Shown here: piece after piece, positions 31,629-37,073 of the stretch | Layout of the letters: each line of letters starts with the position of its first letter | Position numbering within the stretch: position 1 is the stretch's first letter | Source: a virus | Virus record (IMG/VR): IMGVR_UViG_3300044629_000509 | Coordinates: 1 to 38,281 of that record | Length of the DNA stretch: 38,281 bases | Strand: one strand, 5' to 3' | Made by a program: the position numbers and the translations under genes | Notes under the pieces: generated by a model | Seen by the model: only the letters and a program-made list of their open reading frames with translations | Database searches by the model: none | Told to the model about the DNA's origin: nothing

Positions 31629-31702
31629 ATCATTTCACAAAGAAAAGAGATTGTCAAATAATTTTGAAAAGGTCTTGACAATGGTTCGGTAATGCGGATA
31701 AT
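31629..31702. promoter_or_regulatory. Divergent early promoter region
   Basis: Rightward: TTGACA (31675-31680), 16 bases, GATAAT (31697-31702). Leftward: TTGACA (31657-31652), 17 bases, AATGAT (31634-31629), weaker. The two -35 boxes sit in an exact eight-base inverted repeat (ATTGTCAA 31650-31657, TTGACAAT 31675-31682), a likely operator pair that could be bound by one dimer. This is the apparent centre of phage transcription control. Confidence 0.75.
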
Positions 31703-31733
31703 GAACCACATCAACACCAAAACGGAGGATGTC

Positions 31734-31856
31734 ATGGAAGCCAAAGTCAGCGCATATCTAGTGAAGATGGTTCTTCGCGCAACGGTGCAGGGCTACAAGG
31801 GTTGCTACGTGCATTTCAACAAGTCCGGCTGGACGAGTTTCCGAGGGGCGCGGTGA
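31734..31856 (+). CDS. Short first rightward early protein
   Basis: This 40-residue basic protein has its ATG eight bases after GGAGGA and its stop overlapping the next start (TGATG). It is encoded just behind the rightward promoter. The middle LRATVQGYKGCYVHFNKSGW (about 14-33) could be a small beta hairpin. It is too short for a known domain; a leader peptide or regulatory protein is possible. Confidence 0.6.
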   Translation: MEAKVSAYLVKMVLRATVQGYKGCYVHFNKSGWTSFRGAR

Positions 31857-32131
31857 TGAACAGCTATTTCAATCTAGCCGTAGCCCTCACCAGAGCCGAA
31901 GCCGCACCGACGCTGGCGCGGGTCGCGCAGAAACAGGTAGCGCTGCGCCTGATCCGCAACCGGGCACAGGAAACGTGCTGCTGCTCTGCGTATACCTTCC
32001 CTCACCGCTCCGGCTCCGGCTGGTGCCCTGGCCCGAATGTCGAGACGCAAACGCTCGACGACATCAACGCCGAAGAGCTCGCCCTATTCGATAGGGCCGA
32101 GGCGCGGGCGATAAATTCGGGAGCTTGGTGA
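31856..32131 (+). CDS. Small early protein of unknown function
   Basis: This 91-residue protein has ATG overlapping the preceding stop and its own stop overlapping the next ATG, so it lies in a tightly coupled early operon. The N-terminal half is helical and basic (TLARVAQKQVALRLIRNR, about 19-36). A cysteine cluster CCCS (about 41-44) and an acidic tail (DDINAEELALFDRAEAR) follow. It may bind metal or DNA, but no family is recognised. Confidence 0.6.
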   Translation: MNSYFNLAVALTRAEAAPTLARVAQKQVALRLIRNRAQETCCCSAYTFPHRSGSGWCPGPNVETQTLDDINAEELALFDRAEARAINSGAW

Positions 32132-32304
32132 TGAACGCACTGCGCGCCCTCTTCATTCAAATGTGCCTGTGGTGGATCGAACGGGACATTGCATTCATCC
32201 AACACCAGCGCGAACTGATGCTCGAACAGTTGACCGACGCTCGCAATCAGCGCATGGCGTGGTTGGCCGAGCTGGACGACATCTACATGGATCGGCCATG
32301 CTGA
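32131..32304 (+). CDS. Small helical early protein
   Basis: This 57-residue protein is predicted to be nearly all helix, with a hydrophobic aromatic start (LRALFIQMCLWWIERD) and a charged heptad-like part (HQRELMLEQLTDARNQRMAWLAELDDI), suggesting a coiled coil. It overlaps the genes on both sides. Unknown function; possibly a small phage protein that targets a host enzyme. Confidence 0.58.
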   Translation: MNALRALFIQMCLWWIERDIAFIQHQRELMLEQLTDARNQRMAWLAELDDIYMDRPC

Positions 32305-32504
32305 CCAAGGACGCCATCGTGTTCCTCGCCTGCTGCGTGATCGGTGTATTCGCCCTCGGCCTGGAGATCGGCAAGGACAACAAGCCGCTGCTGTGTCCGG
32401 TCGTTCCGGGTCAGCAGATCGTCAGCACCGTTGCGCCGGATGTCTGCGTGTATGCAAGCAGCTACGGCAGGGCAGTGCGCAAGGCAAAGGCGGTGAAATC
32501 GTGA
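32298..32504 (+). CDS. Small early protein with N-terminal membrane segment
   Basis: This 68-residue protein has a hydrophobic helix (IVFLACCVIGVFALGLEIG, about 7-25) and a soluble part with two cysteines and a basic end (RAVRKAKAVKS). It may be an inner-membrane protein facing the periplasm or cytoplasm. The start lies seven bases before the end of the preceding gene. No family is recognised. Confidence 0.6.
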   Translation: MLTKDAIVFLACCVIGVFALGLEIGKDNKPLLCPVVPGQQIVSTVAPDVCVYASSYGRAVRKAKAVKS

Positions 32505-32506
32505 AC

Positions 32507-32968
32507 ATGTGGCTCGAATCCATCGCCAACATCCAGCGCAAGCGTCCGCCGCCCGCCGACATCGAGGCTCTGCTGATCGGCCCGCTGTACGCCTGCAACA
32601 AGTGCGGCGAAGAGAAGACCGAGGCCGGCTACTACTTCAAACCGAATCGCCATGGCGAGTACAAGCGAGCGCCGACCTGCAAGGTCTGCGTGCTGGAAAA
32701 AGAGCGCGAGTACCGGGCCGCGACCGCAACACCGAGGCCCATGACGATTGACGAAATGATCATCGCGGCGCTATCCGTGCGCTCCATGACCGTCGCGGGC
32801 CTGTCGGAAGCGATAGGACGCCATCGCCGATCCGTAGATAAGGCGCTGGACAAACTGCTTCAAGACGGAATCGTAGAAGCCAGGGGCTACGAGATCAAGA
32901 AATATCACCCGCGAGTTACGAAGTACCGACTTACTCAATCCCGGCCAGGTGCCGGGGAAAGGAATTGA
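32507..32968 (+). CDS. Zinc-finger plus winged-helix DNA-binding protein
   Basis: This 153-residue protein has a treble-clef-like zinc site: CNKCGEEKTEAGYYF (about 30-44) and CKVC (about 58-61), a pattern common in phage HNH-like or recognition proteins. The C-terminal half is a winged helix, RSMTVAGLSEAIGRHRRSVDKALDKLLQDGIV (about 92-123) with a wing ending VTKYRLT. It is likely a regulator or recombination accessory. It precedes the RecT-like gene by one base. A GTG two codons upstream (32501) is an alternative start. Confidence 0.7.
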   Translation: MWLESIANIQRKRPPPADIEALLIGPLYACNKCGEEKTEAGYYFKPNRHGEYKRAPTCKVCVLEKEREYRAATATPRPMTIDEMIIAALSVRSMTVAGLSEAIGRHRRSVDKALDKLLQDGIVEARGYEIKKYHPRVTKYRLTQSRPGAGERN

Positions 32969-32969
32969 C

Positions 32970-33809
32970 GTGAACGCACCGGAAGTCACACAAGAAGCCG
33001 CCGCCATGCCGGCACTCGCAATGCAGCGCCCGACGTTTTCATTGGCACCACAGAATCTAACCGAGGCCATGAAGTTCGCCGAAATGATGTCGTCTTCTGA
33101 GTTGGTTCCGAAGAACTTTCGCGGCAAGCCCGGAGACGTGCTGATCGCCGTCGAAATGGGGCGCGAAGTTGGCCTTTCCCCGATGGCCGCCATCCAGAAT
33201 ATCGGCGTCATCAACGGCAAGCCGGGGCTTTATGGCGATGCCGGCAAAGCGATCCTGCTGGCCGGCGGCTGCATCATCGAAGAAGACGACATCGAAATCA
33301 TCAAGACCACTGGCCGCGCCCGCTGCAAGGTAACGCGCAAGGGGCGCCCTCCGGTAGAGCGCACCTATTCGCTAGACAACGCCAGAACGGCCGGGTTGTG
33401 GAACAAGGAAGGGCCGTGGCGAACCAATCCAGAGCGGCAAATGGCGTGGCGCGCATTTTGGTTTGCTGCCCGCGATGCCGCTGCCGATCTGCTCAAGGGT
33501 ATTGGCGGGGCCGAAGAACTGGTCGATTACACGCCGATTGAACGCGACATCACGCCAGGCGTGGCAAGCCTGCCGCCGGCCATTCCGCCCTACCCCGAAG
33601 AAGCATTCCAGCGCGTCCTTGCCAAGTGGCGCGAGTCTGGCACCAAGACGCCGGCAGAGTTCGCCGCGATGCTTTCAACGAAGGGGCAATTGAGCGAGGC
33701 ACAGCTTGCCGAAATCAACAAGCCCAAGGCCGCGCCGATTGCCGGCGACGTGATGACCGCCGAAGAGATCGCCGCCGCGCATCAGCGCGAAATGGAGGAA
33801 TCCGCATGA
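32970..33809 (+). CDS. RecT-like single-strand annealing protein
   Basis: This 279-residue protein would anneal complementary single strands in phage recombination. The block EVGLSPMAAIQNIGVINGKPGLYGDAGKAI (about 65-94) is typical of a RecT-type family often next to YqaJ exonucleases, and WRAFWFAARDAAADL is a second conserved part. GTG32970 follows AAAGGA and sits one base after the preceding stop; a longer GTG start (32949) is less likely. Its C-terminal region is alanine-rich. The stop overlaps the exonuclease start (ATGA). It is the first gene of a recombination pair that leads into the integron array. Confidence 0.8.
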   Translation: MNAPEVTQEAAAMPALAMQRPTFSLAPQNLTEAMKFAEMMSSSELVPKNFRGKPGDVLIAVEMGREVGLSPMAAIQNIGVINGKPGLYGDAGKAILLAGGCIIEEDDIEIIKTTGRARCKVTRKGRPPVERTYSLDNARTAGLWNKEGPWRTNPERQMAWRAFWFAARDAAADLLKGIGGAEELVDYTPIERDITPGVASLPPAIPPYPEEAFQRVLAKWRESGTKTPAEFAAMLSTKGQLSEAQLAEINKPKAAPIAGDVMTAEEIAAAHQREMEESA

Positions 33810-35386
33810 ACATCATCGAAGCCGCACAAGGTAGCCAGCAATGGCTGGACATTCGCGCCAAGCATTTCACCGCCAGCGAAGCGCCGGCCATGCTCGGGCT
33901 CTCGAAGTACAAGACGCGCCAAGCACTACTGCGCGAGAAGGCGACCGGCCTGACCGAAGAAGTCGACGCCAACAAGCAGCGCCTTTTTGACGCTGGGCAT
34001 GCCGCTGAAGAAGCTGCGCGCCCGTTGGCCGAAGCGTATCTGCAGGAAGACCTGTTCCCCGCCACCGGCGCCGCCGAGATTGACGGCCTTCCGCTCTTGG
34101 CCTCGTTCGACGGCCTGAACATGGAGGAAACGCTGGTATGGGAGAACAAGCTGGCCAGCGTGTCCGTTGAGGCCATGATTTCCGGTGGCGACCTGTCCGG
34201 CACGTATTGGCCACAAGTCGAGCAGCAGTTGCTTGTTTCTGGCGCCGAACGCGCGCTTTTCACCGCCTGCGACGGCGAACGAATCACGGACAAACTCTGG
34301 TACGAATCGAAGCCCGAGCGCCGCGCGCAACTGATTGCCGGCTGGAAGCAGTTTGCCGAGGATCTGGCGAATTACCAGCACGTCGAAGCCGCCCCCGTCG
34401 CCACCGCCGCCCCGATCAACGAACTCCCGGCCCTCATGGTCGAGATCACCGGCAGCGTCACCACCTCGAATCTTGATCAGTGGCGCGACATCGTTACCGA
34501 GCGTATCGCCGGGATCAATACCAATCTGCAGACCGACCAGGACTTCGCCGACGCCGATTCGATGGTGAAGTTCCTCGACGACGGCGAGAAGCGCATCGAT
34601 CTGGTCAAGTCGCAGGCCCAGGCCAACGCCGCCGACATTGATCGCGTATTCCGCGCCCTGGACGAGATCAAGGCCAGCATGCGGGCGAAGCGCCTGGAAC
34701 TCGACAAGCTGGTCACGCGTCGCAAGGAATCCATCAAGATCGAGATCATGCAGGCCGGCAAAGATCAGTTTGCCGCCCACATCGCCGGCCTCAACAAGCG
34801 GCTTGCCAAGGTGCAGATGCCGCCGCTTGCCGCCGACTTCGCCGCCGCCATCAAGGGCAAACGCAACCTCGAATCGATGCGCGGCGCCGTGGCCGATCTG
34901 GTTGCGGCCAAGAAGATCGAGAGTAACGAAATCGCCGACCGGATTCAGGCGAACCTAGTTTTGCTTGATGGTGCCAGCGAACACAACTTCCTTTTCTCTG
35001 ATCTGTCTTCACTGGTGATGAAGGCGCCCGAGTACCTGTCGCTGATCATCAAAACGCGAATCGACGAACACAAGGACGCCGAGGAAAAGCGGCGGGCCGC
35101 CGAGACGGCTCGCATTCGTGCCGAAGAAGATGCGGCGCGCGAGGCAAAGAATCAGGAATGGCGAGACGCCGGAAAAGAACCCGCCGCCCAGCCGGCCTTG
35201 AAAGAGGTAATGCAGGCAATCCCCCCTGCCCCGGTTGTCGCTGCGGCCCCTATCCATGCAACCGCCGGCACCGCGAGGCTGCACGACCTGATCGACGATG
35301 CGCTGCGCGATTTCAATGCCGGCGAGCTTCGGCAGGTTCTCGACGCAATCGACGCGATCAAGGCAGAACGCCAGGCAGCGGCATGA
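33806..35386 (+). CDS. YqaJ-type phage exonuclease with long C-terminal extension
   Basis: This protein has 526 residues. The first 200 form a YqaJ/lambda-exonuclease-like domain: GSQQWLDIRAKHFTASEAPAMLGLS (9-33), GHAAEEAARPLAEAYL, a SFDGL acidic site (about 98-102) and WENKLA (about 112-117), the D-ExK catalytic pattern. It would make single strands for the RecT-like partner. Residues 215-400 are helical and charged, resembling the DUF1351-like proteins beside phage nucleases, and the end is proline/alanine-rich. The two parts may be a fusion of two usually separate genes. It overlaps both neighbours by four bases. Confidence 0.83.
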   Translation: MNIIEAAQGSQQWLDIRAKHFTASEAPAMLGLSKYKTRQALLREKATGLTEEVDANKQRLFDAGHAAEEAARPLAEAYLQEDLFPATGAAEIDGLPLLASFDGLNMEETLVWENKLASVSVEAMISGGDLSGTYWPQVEQQLLVSGAERALFTACDGERITDKLWYESKPERRAQLIAGWKQFAEDLANYQHVEAAPVATAAPINELPALMVEITGSVTTSNLDQWRDIVTERIAGINTNLQTDQDFADADSMVKFLDDGEKRIDLVKSQAQANAADIDRVFRALDEIKASMRAKRLELDKLVTRRKESIKIEIMQAGKDQFAAHIAGLNKRLAKVQMPPLAADFAAAIKGKRNLESMRGAVADLVAAKKIESNEIADRIQANLVLLDGASEHNFLFSDLSSLVMKAPEYLSLIIKTRIDEHKDAEEKRRAAETARIRAEEDAAREAKNQEWRDAGKEPAAQPALKEVMQAIPPAPVVAAAPIHATAGTARLHDLIDDALRDFNAGELRQVLDAIDAIKAERQAAA

Positions 35387-35565
35387 CCAATCAAGGCACC
35401 GAATCCCTACTAGAACTCGCCGCCGAACTCGAAGAAGTCGCTCCGCACATTGAGGAATTCTTCGACCACAAGCGGGCGGCGAAGCTGATGCGGAAGACGG
35501 CGGGAGTGGTTCGGCGGCTTGCGCCGCTTGATCCGGAGATTGAAGTCGTCCTGGGGGAGCATTGA
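35383..35565 (+). CDS. Small acidic/basic helical protein next to the array
   Basis: This 60-residue protein has ATG overlapping the exonuclease stop (ATGA). It is helical (SLLELAAELEEVAPHIEEFF, then KRAAKLMRKTAGVVRRLAP). It is the last gene of the early recombination operon before attC0, which begins five bases after its stop. It may be a phage gene or the passenger of the cassette owning attC0, though no matching cassette start (GTTCGGC in proper context) is seen upstream. Function unknown. Confidence 0.62.
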   Translation: MTNQGTESLLELAAELEEVAPHIEEFFDHKRAAKLMRKTAGVVRRLAPLDPEIEVVLGEH

Positions 35566-35569
35566 TGAC

Positions 35570-35636
35570 GCCGAACGCAAAAGCTGTGGGGCTCGCCGGC
35601 CTTATCGGCGAGTCCCACACGAGCGACGGGTTATGA
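35570..35636 (+). other. attC0: fixed upstream boundary of the array
   Basis: R'' is GCCGAAC (35570-35576), a poor match, and R' is GTTATGA (35630-35636), with the crossover after G35630. Between them are long arms: CTGTGGGGCTCGCCG and CGGCGAGTCCCACA with a CTTAT loop. It has attC form, but no cassette to its left matches it. It may act as the landing site for new cassettes, in place of an attI. A 23-codon frame starting at 35565 runs through it and ends at the crossover. Confidence 0.75.
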
Positions 35637-35843
35637 GGCGACTTTTATGAGCCACAACTCCCAAAAAGCTGGGTGCATGCGTCGGTTTCCAGCCTCCCAC
35701 TCTTGCCACCCGCGAAGGGTGCAGTGGATGAGCGCGGCAGCTTCGGTTTGCGAAAGCCCTGCGGCCTCGCGGGCGGATCGGACTTCCTCAGGGGCGGGAT
35801 TTGCCGCAGGGCCTTTCGGCCCCCGGTTCGGATGGTTAGCCAC
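35631..35843 (-). CDS. HTH regulator, antitoxin-like (cassette D)
   Basis: This 70-residue protein has a helix-turn-helix at about 20-52 (EVRSAREAAGLSQTEAAALI, then RGWQEWEAG), the XRE-like form found in small phage regulators and in antitoxins of the HigA/MqsA type. It ends with RRMHPAFWELWL. The GTG start (35843) overlaps the stop of the gene before by eight bases, so translation is coupled. Its stop codon sits exactly on the cassette crossover (35631-35633), so the last codon depends on the left neighbour of the cassette. It probably binds the palindrome at 36114-36124 and represses its own promoter. Confidence 0.72.
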   Translation of the reverse strand: MANHPNRGPKGPAANPAPEEVRSAREAAGLSQTEAAALIHCTLRGWQEWEAGNRRMHPAFWELWLIKVAS

Positions 35844-36042
35844 GATTGGCGGGCTTGAAGGTGCCGACGGCGCGGCTGTGGCCTTTGTGCCAAAGGATCT
35901 GGCTTCCGTCCTCGGTGGTGCGAACTTCGTAGGTTCGGCTGTTGCCGTTGTATTCAGCCAGCATCGATTCAATCGAGGAAGCATATTGAACAAGTCCGCT
36001 GGTGCAGAAGAGGGCGATTTCGGTGGTGTTGGTGGTGGTCAT
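35836..36042 (-). CDS. Small unknown protein paired with the HTH protein (cassette D)
   Basis: This 68-residue protein has ATG36042 seven bases after AGGAG. The sequence is soluble and mixed alpha/beta (SGLVQYASSIESMLAEYNGNSRTYEVRTTED, about 15-45), ending WHKGHSRAVGTFKPANRG. No known toxin fold is recognised. Its order, first gene before an autoregulating HTH gene with a strong promoter, would fit a toxin-antitoxin pair or a small effector-regulator unit. This is inferred from layout only. A longer in-frame start at 36177 would precede the promoter and is rejected. Confidence 0.65.
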   Translation of the reverse strand: MTTTNTTEIALFCTSGLVQYASSIESMLAEYNGNSRTYEVRTTEDGSQILWHKGHSRAVGTFKPANRG

Positions 36043-36106
36043 TTTAGGCTCCTGCCCCTGTTTCTCCCGAGGCGCGGCGGGTTGCGATGCGCTACCCATG
36101 GACTGA

Positions 36107-36134
36107 ATTATATACGCAATGCGTGCAATGTCAA
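36107..36134 (-). promoter_or_regulatory. Consensus promoter with palindromic operator (cassette D)
   Basis: On the minus strand: TTGACA (36134-36129), 16 bases, TATAAT (36112-36107), both boxes perfect. Between them is an eleven-base palindrome, ACGCA-T-TGCGT (36124-36114), well placed for repression by the HTH protein two genes downstream. Confidence 0.85.
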
Positions 36135-36173
36135 GAACTATTTTCAACAATTTCCGAGGCGGCGACTTTCGCC

Positions 36174-36243
36174 TCATAACGACAGAGTGGAGGGGCGCGA
36201 CGCAGCTTTATCGCGGCGCGTCCCTTCGCACGACGGGTTAGAG
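36174..36243 (+). other. attC site of cassette D
   Basis: R'' is TCATAAC (36174-36180) and R' is GTTAGAG (36237-36243), with the crossover after G36237. The arms (GGGGCGCGACGC and GCGGCGCGTCCC regions) flank a CTTTATCGC centre, as in attC B and A. Confidence 0.87.
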
Positions 36244-36262
36244 GGCAACGGTACAGGACGCC

Positions 36263-36478
36263 ATGAATAAAGTGTTTTTCGGAGACTGCCGCGACACCAT
36301 GCGCGCCCTGATAGCACAGGGCGTGAAGGTGCAGATGTGCGTGACCTCGCCGCCCTACTTCGGACTGCGCTCATACATGCCGGATGGCGTGCGGCTTAAA
36401 CATGGCTTGCCGGATGCCGTTCGAGAGGCGGTTATTGCGGAGCTTGCAAGCCTTGGCGTACACCCTACTTCGGATTGA
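36263..36478 (+). CDS. N-terminal part of a split DNA methyltransferase (cassette E)
   Basis: This 71-residue fragment begins NKVFFGDCRDTMRALIAQGV (2-21) and has the catalytic TSPPYFGLRSY motif (28-38). Both match the first part of beta-class DNA N4-cytosine/N6-adenine methyltransferases. The reading frame stops at TGA36476-36478, just where the HNH endonuclease gene begins. The remaining domain is encoded at 37030-37980 in another frame. It cannot be active alone because the SAM-binding FGSGT motif is in the other part; it could work if the two chains associate. Confidence 0.82.
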   Translation: MNKVFFGDCRDTMRALIAQGVKVQMCVTSPPYFGLRSYMPDGVRLKHGLPDAVREAVIAELASLGVHPTSD

Positions 36479-36491
36479 TATATAATATGGT

Positions 36492-37073
36492 ATGCGAAAA
36501 GCAAACGGACAATTTGAAAAGGGCGGCCACTGGCGCGAGCCGAGGCCGTTTCGTGAGCGCGAGTGGTTGCTTGAAAACTATGTGGTGCGCCAGCGCAGCA
36601 CGGGAGACATTGCCGCCGAGTTCGGGACTACTGACGCAGCAATTCTGTTCTGGATGCGAAAGCACGGCATCCCGCGCCGCACGGTATCAGAAGCGCGGAG
36701 CCTCAAGCATTGGGGCGCGAGCGGCGCAGACAATCCAATGTGGAACAAGCGCGGCGAACTCAACCCGCGCTGGCTTGGTGGGGTCACTCCGGAGCGCCAA
36801 GAGTTCTACACCAGCCGAGAGTGGAAAGCCGCGTGTTCGACGGTATGGAAGCGCGACAAGGCGCGTTGTCGTCGCTGCGACATCCACCGAAACGACGCGC
36901 CCGACATGCCTTTCCATATTCACCACATCATTTCGTTCGCCGACAAAGAACTGCGCGGCGACCCATCGAACCTTGTGCTGCTCTGTGAAGCCTGCCATCA
37001 GTTCGTTCATTCACGGGGGAATCTGACTCGTGAATATCTACCAAAAGAGCCAGATACCGGCGCACCTGCTTGA
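36492..37073 (+). CDS. HNH homing endonuclease inserted in the methyltransferase gene
   Basis: This 193-residue protein has a HTH recognition part (about 37-60), a NUMOD-like stretch GADNPMWNKRGELNPRW (78-94) found in homing enzymes, and a HNH nuclease. The nuclease has a CRRC zinc pair (126-129), HIHHIISF (142-149), Asn160 and CEACH (165-169). Such enzymes cut a gene lacking the insert and are copied in by repair. It begins 14 bases after the first methyltransferase part and overlaps the second by 44 bases. The insert has no room for a group I intron core, and the frames are not continuous as an intein would require. It is therefore best seen as a free-standing insertion. Confidence 0.85.
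   Translation: MRKANGQFEKGGHWREPRPFREREWLLENYVVRQRSTGDIAAEFGTTDAAILFWMRKHGIPRRTVSEARSLKHWGASGADNPMWNKRGELNPRWLGGVTPERQEFYTSREWKAACSTVWKRDKARCRRCDIHRNDAPDMPFHIHHIISFADKELRGDPSNLVLLCEACHQFVHSRGNLTREYLPKEPDTGAPA

Larger units (their letters stand above)
35631..36237. mobile_element. Integron gene cassette D (antisense two-gene unit)
   Basis: The start TTATGAGGCGA (after G35630) is complementary to TCGCCTCATAAC ending at 36180, a twelve-base match to its own R'' box. Both genes face against the array, with their own promoter. Such inverted, self-transcribed cassettes typically hold toxin-antitoxin or regulatory units. Confidence 0.87.

Noticed and set aside
35509-35576. A tiny cassette ending at attC0, starting at GTTCGGC (35509)
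   Set aside because: The start matches R'' of attC0 over eight bases, but the core does not fit GTTRRRY, the unit would be about 120 bases including attC0, and it would begin inside the 60-residue gene. Probably chance.
36470-37050. Group I intron or intein in the cassette E methyltransferase
   Set aside because: The insert is almost fully occupied by the HNH gene, leaving no room for an intron core. The reading frame is not continuous and no splicing motifs typical of inteins are present.
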